Notes: a model not told the origin generated them from the letters alone. A stretch of DNA of 7,520 nucleotides from Treponema sp. (GCA_031275035.1 JAISPH010000184.1:1-7520), one strand, 5' to 3'. Numbered from the stretch's first letter, positions 1 through 6,249 are shown. Numbers and translations are program-made.

Positions 1-198
1 AAACCGCTTATCGATGTTCAAACGGCGGTGAATCTTATCGGCTCTACAACAACCGCCGCAGGTTTGAGAGTTATTTGTCAAACCGATAACACCGAGTACG
101 AATTGTCAAAGAAGATTACAGACGAACAATTTGAGGCGCTTCCCGTTATCCAAATCCCGCCTTTTGTGAGTTGGAACTACATGGTACAAAAGATATAA
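1..198 (+). CDS. ISAzo13-type transposase, C-terminal end (runs in from the left edge)
   Basis: The frame is open from base 1 and stops at TAA 196-198, giving the last 65 residues. The stretch VNLIGSTTTAAGLRV, then a Thr/Lys-rich segment, then SWNYMVQKI at the end, matches the conserved C-terminus I know from ISAzo13-family (Rhodopirellula-type DDE) transposases, where a VNLIGSTxTxxGL motif is followed near the end by a W-N-Y motif. These enzymes cut and join the ends of their own insertion sequence. The catalytic DDE residues lie outside the window, so activity cannot be judged. Codons here are more AT-rich than in the neighbouring chromosomal genes, which fits a mobile origin. The family call is from recalled motifs. 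Confidence 0.8.
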   Translation, partial: KPLIDVQTAVNLIGSTTTAAGLRVICQTDNTEYELSKKITDEQFEALPVIQIPPFVSWNYMVQKI

Positions 199-756
199 TT
201 GAACAAGTTATTATTACACAGTTCCTTACTTCCGCCCGATGAAGTAAAACAGCCGGCGCCGCCGAAACCTCCATCGGCCCCCCTTGAGCCGACCGTTCCC
301 GGCGCGATGGAAAGATCCGGGTATCCAAGGTTTCCCCCGCCGCCCCCTTTTCCGCCTTCCCGAGGTGATGCCGGTAACAACCAAGAAGTCATCGAGATTG
401 AAAATTATGAATTGACCGTATCAAGGGCGCTTCCCGGAGGGGACCCGGGGAAAAACGCATCCCATACGATAAAAAGGATGCGGTACATTTTATATTCCAA
501 CAAAAATATTACGCTGGAATTAGAGTTCATTAATAATATGCGGTACACCTATCATTTAAGCGGCGCAAGATCACGGACGGAAACAGCTCCGGGAAATTAT
601 AGGGAAATATACGATACGCTGGTACAGGCCGGAAGGGAATTGCTGCTGGGACAGTACACCAGCGAAGTATACAAACAGGGGGAGGAACTAAGGTCGATAA
701 CGATCATAGGAAACAACAGGGTCATTATTGTCATGGATGTCGCAAGAAAAACATAA
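199..756 (+). CDS. Hypothetical proline-rich protein, probably 5'-truncated by the IS
   Basis: I do not recognise this protein. The frame opens directly after the transposase stop (TTG at 199) and ends at TAA 754-756, giving 185 residues at most. Residues 12-53 are a low-complexity linker rich in proline, including PPKPPSAPLEP and a PPPPPFPP run. Residues 62-185 look like a folded domain with alternating beta-like segments (EVIEIENYELTV, NITLELEFI, SITIIGNNRVIIVMDV) and one helix (REIYDTLVQAGRELLLG). No signal peptide, membrane segment or catalytic motif is visible. The TTG has no ribosome-binding site and lies within the presumed IS tip. The in-frame ATG at 307 also lacks one and would start inside the linker. 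The likeliest reading is a secreted or envelope protein whose N-terminus, perhaps with its signal sequence, was removed by the insertion. Confidence 0.55.
   Translation: MNKLLLHSSLLPPDEVKQPAPPKPPSAPLEPTVPGAMERSGYPRFPPPPPFPPSRGDAGNNQEVIEIENYELTVSRALPGGDPGKNASHTIKRMRYILYSNKNITLELEFINNMRYTYHLSGARSRTETAPGNYREIYDTLVQAGRELLLGQYTSEVYKQGEELRSITIIGNNRVIIVMDVARKT
204..225 (+). repeat. Putative right terminal end of the ISAzo13-like element
   Basis: Just after the transposase stop is an AT-rich stretch ending TTACACAGTTCC, whose reverse complement begins GGAACTGTGTAA, the kind of sequence found at IS tips. Immediately to its right base composition changes to the GC-rich, proline-coding sequence of the next gene. 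The left end of the element is outside the window, so the inverted repeat cannot be paired and no target duplication can be shown. The exact border is a guess. Confidence 0.35.
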
Positions 757-802
757 AAACCGCCGCCTGCGCCGCCGTCATTATCATAAACCCTTAAAAA
801 AA

Positions 803-1720
803 TTATCCAATCCCGAACAGCCGGTCCGCCGCGAACCCGCTGAGCAGGGCAAAGGCGATTACAAAAACCCAGTAAAAAATAAAATGCCTTATTCCTAACA
901 CAATTTTCAAGGCCCCCAGGTTGGTGATCTTTGTGGCGGGACCGGTTATCATAAAGGCCGCTGCGGAACCCATTGTCATACCGGAGGCAAGCCATTGCCG
1001 CAGCAGCGGGATTGTCCCGCCGCCGCACATATAAAGGGGAACCCCGATTGTGGCGGCCATCAGGAGGCCGAAACCCCGGCGGCCCCGCCCAAAAAGAGAG
1101 GCCATCACCTCGCCGGGGACATGGCGCTGAAAAAGCGCGGAAAGGACGACGCCGGCAAGAAAATACAAACCCGTCGCCTTTACGTTCCTGCCGAAATTCT
1201 TAAGAAACCTCAAAAAAGGGTTTGGGTCCGTATCACGACTCGCCGGGGCGGTAAAACCGGTAAAATTAAAGAAATCTTTATTCCGGCAAAGATACCGCAC
1301 ACAAAGCCCCGCGGCGATACCGCAGATAAAACAACTGGTAAAACGGATGACCAAGGCCGCCGGCCCCAGGGCCGCGCTGTAGAAAAGCAGCTGCGGATTC
1401 AAGAGGATTGAACTCATCATAAAAGCGGCGAGCCAGTCATCCTCCATGCCCTTTTCGGAAAAAGAGGCGGCAACCGGGACGGTGCCGTACATACACAGGG
1501 GGGAAACGATACCGATAAGGGAGGCGGGGATCAGTCCCAAAACCCCCGGCTTCCTCCCCTGTAATGCGGCAAAGAGACCGTGTATTTTTTCTTTTCCGAA
1601 CACGGACATGAACGAACCCAGCAGCATCCCAAAAATCCAGTATCCGGCGATCTGCCGAAGCTGGATGTCGAAGTAGTACCAGAAGTAAATAAATTCCCGG
1701 GCGAGCGTTTCAGCCATCAT
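803..1720 (-). CDS. UPF0718/ArsP_1-family permease
   Basis: This is a 305-residue integral membrane protein of the UPF0718 (DUF318, ArsP_1) permease family. About eight hydrophobic segments are visible, roughly at 23-43, 60-85, 98-118, 120-145, 183-197, 217-240, 248-262 and 275-297, with a basic loop at about 141-182. The family's internal duplication is clear: PLCMYGTVP (residues 74-82) followed by a SSILLNPQ stretch is echoed by PLYMCGGGTIP (228-238) followed by MITGPATK. A cysteine sits in each half (C76, C232); family members such as Campylobacter ArsP are thought to use cysteines in exporting organoarsenicals. No arsenic gene or regulator is nearby, so the substrate is open. The start is ATG-ATG at 1720 with only a weak GGCGG upstream; an earlier ATG there runs straight into a stop. 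It is convergent with the gene ending at 756 and has no operon partner here. Confidence 0.88.
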   Translation of the reverse strand: MMAETLAREFIYFWYYFDIQLRQIAGYWIFGMLLGSFMSVFGKEKIHGLFAALQGRKPGVLGLIPASLIGIVSPLCMYGTVPVAASFSEKGMEDDWLAAFMMSSILLNPQLLFYSAALGPAALVIRFTSCFICGIAAGLCVRYLCRNKDFFNFTGFTAPASRDTDPNPFLRFLKNFGRNVKATGLYFLAGVVLSALFQRHVPGEVMASLFGRGRRGFGLLMAATIGVPLYMCGGGTIPLLRQWLASGMTMGSAAAFMITGPATKITNLGALKIVLGIRHFIFYWVFVIAFALLSGFAADRLFGIG

Positions 1721-1826
1721 ACACCGCCGTCCATGTGGTTTTCTGAAGGACTCTATTATTCACGTTACACTCCTGTTACGGTATCCCCAAAAACCGAAGC
1801 TTTTAGAAATTCTCTTATATGGCGAG

Positions 1827-1857
1827 GCTTTCCCAAAACTTCAGTTTTTGGGAAAGC
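1827..1857. repeat. Perfect 12-bp inverted repeat between permease and reductase remnant
   Basis: GCTTTCCCAAAA (1827-1838) and TTTTGGGAAAGC (1846-1857) pair perfectly around a 7-nt loop. Neither side is followed by a T-run, so it is not a standard Rho-independent terminator, although it lies just beyond the reductase stop. Its right arm plus flank (to 1873) recurs near 7420-7444, suggesting a dispersed repeat. Confidence 0.65.
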
Positions 1858-1870
1858 TACCGATTGAATT

Positions 1871-1990
1871 TACCTGATGTGGTCAAGTTTTGTCCCGCCA
1901 ATGACAGGGGCGGCCACAGAGGGCTTGGACAACAGCCGCGCCAGGGCTGTCTGCGACATGGTAACGCCATGCTTACCGCGCAATTTCAAA
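1871..1990 (-). pseudogene. Aldo/keto reductase remnant (C-terminal ~45 codons)
   Basis: Read on the minus strand, the frame ending at TAA (1873-1871) encodes KHGVTMSQTALARLLSKP followed by VAAPVIGGTKLDHIR. That is the closing segment of AKR-family aldo/keto reductases, NADPH-dependent cytosolic oxidoreductases whose usual form here is KHGVTMxQxALAWLLSKP...APIxGATKxxHL. The conserved Trp of ALAWLL is Arg. Upstream the match continues as HFEIAR but in another frame: four bases (1975-1978) stand where one codon is expected, a +1 frameshift. The other roughly 280 residues, including the catalytic Asp/Tyr/Lys/His region, are absent, so the gene is dead. It points away from the AraC remnant at 2135, the usual arrangement of such a reductase and its regulator. 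Confidence 0.75.
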
Positions 1991-2134
1991 ATGGTTTTGA
2001 TTCCGCCCCGGCGCCCTTAGCTCCATACAAGAAACGTAAAAACAAATTGAATATACCCGGTGCGGCGGCCCCGGAAAATACACAATCCTGCCATCTTCTT
2101 GCCTAATCTTACCAACTATAACATAGTTCCGGGC

Positions 2135-2382
2135 ATGGAAACCGATGGAGAGGCGGCGGGACGGATCAATGAGAGGCTAAAGGCCGACATAATACGGCTG
2201 GCCCCGAACCGGGGAGAGTATCCACCCCTATCGAAGGCATCTTTATCTCCCGCAGGGATAAGAACGCCGTGATGGACTGTTTTAACGATCCCCGCATCGG
2301 CATAGTAGTGCAGGGAAACAAGCGGGTTACCGCGGCGAAGGAGGAGTACCGCTATGGCGCGGGCTGATATATCGCCTATGGG
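2135..2382 (+). pseudogene. AraC-family regulator remnant (N-terminal cupin domain only)
   Basis: ATG at 2135 opens METDGEAAGRINERLKADII, then RLAPNRGEYPP. At the C-rich run 2222-2229 the match jumps to the -1 frame and continues as IEGIFISRRDKNAVMDCFND, PRIGIVVQGNKRV and EEYRYGAG, where it hits TGA at 2365-2367; YIAYG follows in frame. This is the AraC_N domain: these regulators carry a P-x-(I/L)-x-(I/V)-V-x-Q-G-x-K-(R/H)-V motif followed by a Y-x-Y-(G/D) strand and an (L/I)-V-(A/S) strand. The rest of the domain and the whole C-terminal helix-turn-helix pair are missing; homology ends where the opposing PSP1 gene begins. With one frameshift, one stop and a lost DNA-binding half it cannot function. 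It diverges from the reductase remnant, which was probably its target. Confidence 0.78.
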
Positions 2383-2477
2383 AGGGTAAACCGTATCGTA
2401 AAAAAACGGCAAAGCATTATCCAGCAACCTACCGGGTGGTATTTTTTAGACGGCTAAGACCTGCCCCGAACAGCAGC

Positions 2478-3467
2478 CTACGGCCGGCCCGCCGGCGAAC
2501 CGGAAAATTCCCAGCGGCCTTCGACCCGTTCAAACGAGGCGGCGGGCAGATCCAGCACCCGGCCGTCATCGCCGGAAAGTTTAAGCCGCCCCAGGATAAC
2601 ATTGGCTTCCAGTACCCGCCATTGGGTTCCGTCGCAGCTAAGGCGGGCCCCTTCCGGGGGAATCTGGCGGCGCTGTTCGTTGTAGAAATTATGTTCATAG
2701 GCCAGGCAGCAGAGGAGCCGTCCGCAGGGCCCGGAGATCTTCATGGAATTGAGGGACAGATTCTGATCCTTTGCCATTTTGATGGACACGGGTTTTAGCT
2801 TGCCCGCCGCCGCGTGGCAGCAATAACAGCGGCCGCAGACCCCAAGGCCGCCTACAACCTGGGCCTCATCCCGTACCCCGATCTGGTGCATCTGGATTCG
2901 TGTCTTAAAGATCCCCACCAGGTCCTTAACCAGTTCCCGGAAGTCTACCCGGCTTTCCGCCGTGTAAAAAAACCATATCTTAGATTCCCCCACCATGCTG
3001 TGAACCAGCACCAGTTTCATCTCCAGCCTGCGGCTTCCTATCTTTTCGCGGCAGATCCGGCCGGCCTCATCTTCCTGCTCCCGGTTGTAACGTTCCCTGT
3101 CCAGTTCATCCGGGGCGGCCGGCCGTTCTATCCAGGGGATCGCGGTCCTGCCGCGGCCGCTCTGGCCGCAATGGCAGCGCAGGGGGCCGGAAACCAGGGC
3201 CAGATCCCGGCCGTAAGGCGTGGCTACCATCACTTTATCGCCCCGGCTTAGGGGATCGTTCCGGTAACCTGCGATAAAATTTTCGTTGGCGTAGTCCAGA
3301 TGGAGCCGGTAGAGGGGGGTATCCGGGCTTAAGGGCTCCGCCTGGACAGGGGGAGCCTCCAGATCGGCGGACACGAAATCGTCTTCGGGACTATCCTCCA
3401 GGGAGGAAATATCCTCTTCGATTTCCCCGGAATCTTCAGGATAATCAAAATCGTTTTGGTCGGACAT
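2478..3467 (-). CDS. ricT: PSP1-domain protein, RicT (YaaT) type
   Basis: This 329-residue protein contains the PSP1 C-terminal domain. The core runs from about residue 145 to 265 and includes HQIGVRDEAQVVGGLG, PVSIKMAKDQNLSLNSMKIS and the two cysteine boxes CGRCYCC (211-217) and CGRLLCC (248-254). In Bacillus, RicT (YaaT) joins RicA and RicF in a cytosolic complex that binds [4Fe-4S] clusters and affects RNase Y processing, phosphorelay signalling and development. Extra cysteines are C98/C100 (CHC), C139, C214 and C278. Residues 1-50 form an acidic, apparently disordered extension (many Asp/Glu) that Bacillus RicT lacks. ATG at 3467 lies one base after the YaaR stop (TAA-t-ATG) with no close Shine-Dalgarno, so translation is probably coupled to the upstream gene. 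RicA and RicF are not in the window, so the partner complex is unproven here. Confidence 0.88.
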   Translation of the reverse strand: MSDQNDFDYPEDSGEIEEDISSLEDSPEDDFVSADLEAPPVQAEPLSPDTPLYRLHLDYANENFIAGYRNDPLSRGDKVMVATPYGRDLALVSGPLRCHCGQSGRGRTAIPWIERPAAPDELDRERYNREQEDEAGRICREKIGSRRLEMKLVLVHSMVGESKIWFFYTAESRVDFRELVKDLVGIFKTRIQMHQIGVRDEAQVVGGLGVCGRCYCCHAAAGKLKPVSIKMAKDQNLSLNSMKISGPCGRLLCCLAYEHNFYNEQRRQIPPEGARLSCDGTQWRVLEANVILGRLKLSGDDGRVLDLPAASFERVEGRWEFSGSPAGRP

Positions 3468-3468
3468 A

Positions 3469-4029
3469 TTACGAGATTAAGTCTACCAGAAGCCCCTTGA
3501 TCTCCTCAAGGCGGGAGAGGATTTCAAGCTGGGAAAGCTGGCCCTTCATCAAGGCGGCGGCCAGTTCCTCCAGCCTGCGGTCCACCACCCGGATCATGGG
3601 ATGCAGGACCCTTCGCTGGGAATCGGAACTGCCCCGGACGCCCCTAAAGTTAGGTTTTAGATATTGGGGTATCCCAAGCTGCTGTTCTACCTGGTAGCTG
3701 TTATCCACCACATAGCGCATGAAATTTTTTACCGCCTGCTTGTAGGCCAGGATCTCCTGGGGGAAGGGCCGCTCCCCCAGGAGATTCCCGGCGTTCCGCA
3801 CTTCCTCCAGGAGTTTGGCCGTGGTTTCTTCGGAAACCGGCGGCGTCTCCGGGGTTTCCAGTTCCGGCGTTCGGGAATGCTCCAGGATGGAGGTAAAATC
3901 GGCTTTTCCCGGCCCGGAGGCCCGGCCCGGACGCCGCTTTTCGGTTTTTGGACGGATGGTGGGATGTATATAAGAAGCGGTATCGGAAAAGAGTCCCTGG
4001 GAATCGGCGGGAAGATCGACTTTTGCCAT
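3469..4029 (-). CDS. yaaR: YaaR-family protein (DUF327)
   Basis: This is a protein of 186 residues from ATG 4029. Residues 1-70 are polar and Pro/Arg/Lys-rich, probably disordered. From about residue 75 to the end it is helical and matches DUF327: YKQAVKNFMRYVVDNSYQVE, then IRVVDRRLEELAAALMKGQ, closing with LSRLEEIKGLLVDLIS, the usual YaaR ending. The biochemical role is not established. In Bacillus, yaaR sits in yaaQ-yaaR-holB-yaaT, so finding it one base upstream of the RicT gene keeps that neighbourhood while dropping holB. The start was chosen from AAAGGAG at 4042-4036, 6 nt before ATG 4029; a TTG one codon earlier (4032) is too close to that site. A hairpin precedes the ribosome-binding site. 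Confidence 0.85.
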   Translation of the reverse strand: MAKVDLPADSQGLFSDTASYIHPTIRPKTEKRRPGRASGPGKADFTSILEHSRTPELETPETPPVSEETTAKLLEEVRNAGNLLGERPFPQEILAYKQAVKNFMRYVVDNSYQVEQQLGIPQYLKPNFRGVRGSSDSQRRVLHPMIRVVDRRLEELAAALMKGQLSQLEILSRLEEIKGLLVDLIS

Positions 4030-4035
4030 CAATCA

Positions 4036-4042
4036 CTCCTTT
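4036..4042 (-). promoter_or_regulatory. Shine-Dalgarno AAAGGAG of the YaaR gene
   Basis: AAAGGAG read on the minus strand lies 6 nt upstream of ATG 4029 and decides that start over the neighbouring TTG. It is the strongest ribosome-binding site in the window; hprK, ricT and the bactofilin gene lack a comparable one. Confidence 0.75.
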
Positions 4043-4044
4043 GG

Positions 4045-4068
4045 GCCGCCCGTTTTTAGAAACGCGGC
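4045..4068 (-). other. Leader hairpin just upstream of the YaaR ribosome-binding site
   Basis: On the minus strand GCCGC + GTTT pairs with AAAC + GCGGC, with a 4-nt loop and a 2-nt G bulge. The 3' arm ends 2 nt before AAAGGAG. It could influence initiation or mark a processed 5' end. No T-run follows it in this direction. Confidence 0.45.
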
Positions 4069-4112
4069 AGGCTCCTGGTATCGCGACACTATTAAAACTA
4101 TGGGTTCTTTGG

Positions 4113-4208
4113 GCGCATTCCCGCCTGCGGCGGGAACCGGGCTTTCCGGAGCTCCGCTTCGCTCCGGCCCCGCCTGCGGCGCGGCTAAACCCCTCCAATC
4201 CCTTGCGC
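4113..4208 (-). repeat. 96-nt structured repeat, copy A
   Basis: Read on the minus strand this begins GCGCAAGGGATTGGAG and ends GGGAATGCGC. The two ends pair as GCGCA/TGCGC (4208-4204 with 4117-4113). Inside are three hairpins: an 8-bp stem with one mismatch at 4167-4185 (loop 4175-4177), a 7-bp stem CCGGAGC/GCTCCGG at 4146-4167 (the two compete for base 4167), and an 8-bp stem TTCCCGCC/GGCGGGAA at 4118-4136. The motif AGCCCGGT lies before the last one. Copy B at 6154-6249 has the same length, ends and AGCCCGGT motif. No coding potential is recognisable. It separates the M23/bactofilin pair from the yaaR/ricT pair. Confidence 0.65.
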
Positions 4209-4264
4209 TTCGCTGTGCGATACGGTTTCAGGCTATAGGCCGTACTTTCAATGTTGTCGGAATA

Positions 4265-4699
4265 CTAGGGCAGGGAAGGGGGACGGGTAAACCGGGACAG
4301 GGCGGACTTGACCCCCTGGGCGTCCCGGTATTCACAGATCGCCTGCTCCCAGGCCTCCGGGCTGGTACAAACCCGGACCCGGCCGTGGATCAGGCAGCCT
4401 TCATCGGCCTGGATACGCCGGGTAATAATATCCCCCAGCACAATGGCGGTAGACAGGATCGTAAGACGTTCACTGGCAAGCACATTGCCCCGGACCACCC
4501 CGCCGATAGTCACTGCCGTGCCGCTGACGGCGCTGCACAGCCTGGCGCTTTCCCCGATGATCACCCGGCCCCTGACCGTCAGACTGCCCCGGATTGCCCC
4601 GTCTATCCGGGTAAAACCATCGGTTTCCAGGTCCCCGTTCAGTTCCGCGTTGGCCCCGACGAAAGTATTGATAGAGAAATCTTCCGGATGCTGGGCCAT
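4265..4699 (-). CDS. Bactofilin (DUF583)
   Basis: This 144-residue protein is a bactofilin, a cytoskeletal protein that polymerises without nucleotide through a right-handed beta-helix. The core (about residues 12-112) shows the short glycine-punctuated repeats: TFVGANAELNGDLET, RIDGAIRGSL, VIIGESA, TIGGVVRGNV, TAIVLGDI and GCLIHGRV. Residues 1-11 and the Pro/Arg-containing tail (113-144) are the short disordered ends typical of the family. Bactofilins scaffold peptidoglycan enzymes at chosen sites; in Helicobacter, CcmA works with M23 peptidases for helical shape. Here an M23 peptidase gene ends only 11 nt upstream, so the two are probably co-transcribed and functionally linked. The ribosome-binding site before ATG 4699 is weak, which fits coupling to the preceding gene. 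Confidence 0.9.
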   Translation of the reverse strand: MAQHPEDFSINTFVGANAELNGDLETDGFTRIDGAIRGSLTVRGRVIIGESARLCSAVSGTAVTIGGVVRGNVLASERLTILSTAIVLGDIITRRIQADEGCLIHGRVRVCTSPEAWEQAICEYRDAQGVKSALSRFTRPPSLP

Positions 4700-4710
4700 A
4701 GAAAAACCGC

Positions 4711-5754
4711 TTACCGGGCGGGGACACGGGCGATACTGGAGCGGATATTGATATACTTATAGGGATCCACCACGTCACTGCCGATATGAACTTCGTAATG
4801 CAGATGAGGACCCGTAGAAAGCCCCGTATTACCGATATATCCAATAACCCCGCCCTGCTGGACCCGCTGGCCGATTCTCACCGTTGATTTTTGCAGGTGG
4901 GCATAGCGCGTATAATAGCCGTGTTTATGCTTGATGATCACATAATTGCCGAAACCTTCGGCGTCAAAATCGATGGTAACCACCTGGCCGTCGGCGGTAG
5001 CCACAATCGGGTCCCCGGAACGGTAGGTGGAAATATCAATCCCCTTGTGGATATAGTACTGCCCGGTAAAGGGATTCTCGTTCTGCCCAAAAAACATGGA
5101 AATGTGCCCAATTCCGCCTTTAATCGGCCACACGCTGGGAATCTCCGTAAGCAGGGCGCTTTGGGAGTCCAGCAGGGTTCCGATCTCCCGCAACGGTTCT
5201 TGGGCGGAGGCCAGGTAATCGGACAGGCGGCGCACGTCGTCCACTTCCTGAAGCATCCCCTCCGGGGTTTCCCGGATGTCAAAAAAAGTAGACAAATCGC
5301 CGGAGCCCCCCCGCCTGTCCCTCCCCTGTTTTACCTCCCCCCCCAGGGCGTACAGAGTCCCGGAAAGGACGGTTTCAAAATTCCTGGCCTCCTGCAAAAG
5401 TCCGGTTATTTCGTCCCGCAGTTGGTCAAGACTGGCCTGGGTGTCCTTTAGGCGGCTGTCCTTCCCCGCCAGCGCCCCCAGGGCATTCCCGTAGGAGGCA
5501 CTGTACCAGAAAAAGGCCCCGATGATCCCCGCCATAAAGAGGATGAAACAGCAGACGGAGAAGATCGTGATATGGAGATTGTAGACTTTTTTTTCCGAAT
5601 GGGGGATCAGGACAACGGTATAGCGGCGGGCCAGAAAACGGAAAAAAGAGCGGATACCCCCGCCCAGGGCCCGGGCAAAGGCCACTACAAAGCTCTTGGT
5701 CTTGCCGACCAGGCTGTTTTCCAGCCGTTTATACTCGTGAACCCGGGACACCAC
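4711..5754 (-). CDS. Membrane-anchored M23 (LytM-type) metallopeptidase
   Basis: This 347-residue peptidoglycan-hydrolase-type protein has a short basic N-terminal cytoplasmic part, one membrane span at about 58-84, a Gln/Asp/Leu-rich probable coiled coil (about 97-200), and a C-terminal M23 domain (about 205-332). The zinc ligands are all present: HKGID (H236, D240) and HLHYE (H317, H319), with YAHL (H286) as the other active-site histidine, so it should be catalytic rather than an EnvC/NlpD-like activator. The topology puts the catalytic domain in the periplasm. It is followed after 11 nt by a bactofilin gene, which may position it. The start is one of two tandem GTG codons (5754 or 5751) behind AAGAGGT; the second has the better spacing. 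An ATG at 5756 is in another frame. Confidence 0.9.
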   Translation of the reverse strand: MVSRVHEYKRLENSLVGKTKSFVVAFARALGGGIRSFFRFLARRYTVVLIPHSEKKVYNLHITIFSVCCFILFMAGIIGAFFWYSASYGNALGALAGKDSRLKDTQASLDQLRDEITGLLQEARNFETVLSGTLYALGGEVKQGRDRRGGSGDLSTFFDIRETPEGMLQEVDDVRRLSDYLASAQEPLREIGTLLDSQSALLTEIPSVWPIKGGIGHISMFFGQNENPFTGQYYIHKGIDISTYRSGDPIVATADGQVVTIDFDAEGFGNYVIIKHKHGYYTRYAHLQKSTVRIGQRVQQGGVIGYIGNTGLSTGPHLHYEVHIGSDVVDPYKYINIRSSIARVPAR

Positions 5755-5768
5755 ATACCTCTTAGACT

Positions 5769-5798
5769 ATTATCGGCAAAATTTGCCAGGAAACGCAA
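5769..5798 (-). promoter_or_regulatory. Candidate sigma70-type promoter for the M23/bactofilin genes
   Basis: On the minus strand TTGCGT (5798-5793) and GATAAT (5774-5769) are separated by 18 bp. Transcription would start a few bases before AAGAGGT and the GTG start, leaving a very short leader. The -10 matches consensus at five of six positions, the -35 poorly. Confidence 0.4.
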
Positions 5799-5809
5799 AT
5801 CAGTATAAT
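5783..5809 (+). promoter_or_regulatory. Candidate plus-strand promoter with TATAAT box
   Basis: TTGCCA (5783-5788) and a perfect TATAAT (5804-5809) face rightwards. The boxes match consensus at 5/6 and 6/6, but the 15-bp spacing is shorter than the usual 16-18. It overlaps the minus-strand promoter candidate. A transcript from here would cross about 530 nt of hairpin-rich non-coding sequence before hprK. Confidence 0.35.
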
Positions 5810-5881
5810 CCCGGCCCGTAAATTCTGTCAATGAACCATGGGGAACACCGGCGGGGTCCTACTCCAGCATATTCTGATGTA

Positions 5882-5930
5882 CCACTAGATGTAGGGGGTG
5901 AGGTCTGACCCCAGGCGCTATATCTAGCGG
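5882..5930. other. Nested hairpin in the divergent region
   Basis: CTAGAT (5885-5890) pairs with ATCTAG (5922-5927), continued by a TA/TA pairing. Inside, GGGGT (5895-5899) pairs with ACCCC (5908-5912) around an 8-nt loop. CCA (5882-5884) can pair with TGG (around 5930) after a 3-nt bulge. Confidence 0.45.
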
Positions 5931-6063
5931 TGGGGGTCCCCGTATTCTGTCCCGGTGGGATCGGGCCGCAAAGATGCCTGACCATTAAGTAAATGTATAT
6001 GGCGGCCGGAGCCGTTTTCACAAAAATGGCAGGGATGCCTTCTTATTTCTCCTGGAGTTTCGT

Positions 6064-6086
6064 GATGAACCGCAAAGCGGTTTATC
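6064..6086. other. 10-bp hairpin with AAA loop
   Basis: GATGAACCGC (6064-6073) pairs with GCGGTTTATC (6077-6086) around an AAA loop; nine pairs are Watson-Crick and one is G-T (a G-U wobble in RNA). No T-run follows, so a terminator is unlikely. Confidence 0.5.
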
Positions 6087-6117
6087 TTAGAGGAACTGTC
6101 AAGGCCAAACCGCGCCG

Positions 6118-6142
6118 GCATGGAGGCCGCAGCATGGAGGCC
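6118..6142 (+). repeat. Direct repeat GCATGGAGGCC x2
   Basis: GCATGGAGGCC occurs at 6118-6128 and again at 6132-6142, 14 bp apart. It lies 11 bp before the 96-nt element copy B. The meaning is unknown; it could be an operator-like pair or a duplication from slippage. Confidence 0.55.
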
Positions 6143-6153
6143 ATTTTTTAGCC

Positions 6154-6249
6154 GCGCAAGGGATAGAGCGGAAATACCGCAGGCCCCCGCAGGGGGCCGA
6201 GGAATTGGAGCGATAGCCCGGTCGCCGTCCCGGAAGGGCGGCGATGCGC
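6154..6249 (+). repeat. 96-nt structured repeat, copy B
   Basis: This copy begins GCGCAAGGGATAGAGCGG and ends GGCGATGCGC, its ends pairing as GCGCA (6154-6158) with TGCGC (6245-6249). Inside are GCGG/CCGC (6168-6180), a 7-bp stem GGCCCCC/GGGGGCC with a GCA loop (6182-6198), and an 8-bp stem with one bulged T and a GGAA tetraloop (6223-6243). The motif AGCCCGGT precedes the last hairpin. Length, ends and hairpin plan match copy A in the opposite orientation at 4113-4208, but stem sequences differ. The tract AGGGATAGAGCGGAAATACC is echoed within the copy by AGGAATTGGAGCGATAGCCC. Confidence 0.65.

Noticed and set aside
757..802. Bidirectional terminator between the convergent genes
   Set aside because: The 46-bp gap has GC-rich and A-rich stretches but no self-complementary stem with a T-run that I could find.
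973..1411. Two plus-strand open frames of 76 and 138 codons
   Set aside because: They are antisense to the permease, are strongly basic, and show no domain; GC-rich codons on one strand keep the other open.
1827..1857. Rho-independent terminator of the aldo/keto reductase
   Set aside because: The stem is good but no T-run follows on the minus strand, and part of it recurs elsewhere as a repeat.
2116..2427. 103-codon minus-strand open frame
   Set aside because: The plus strand here shows a clear AraC_N match; this frame is its antisense shadow and has no recognisable similarity.
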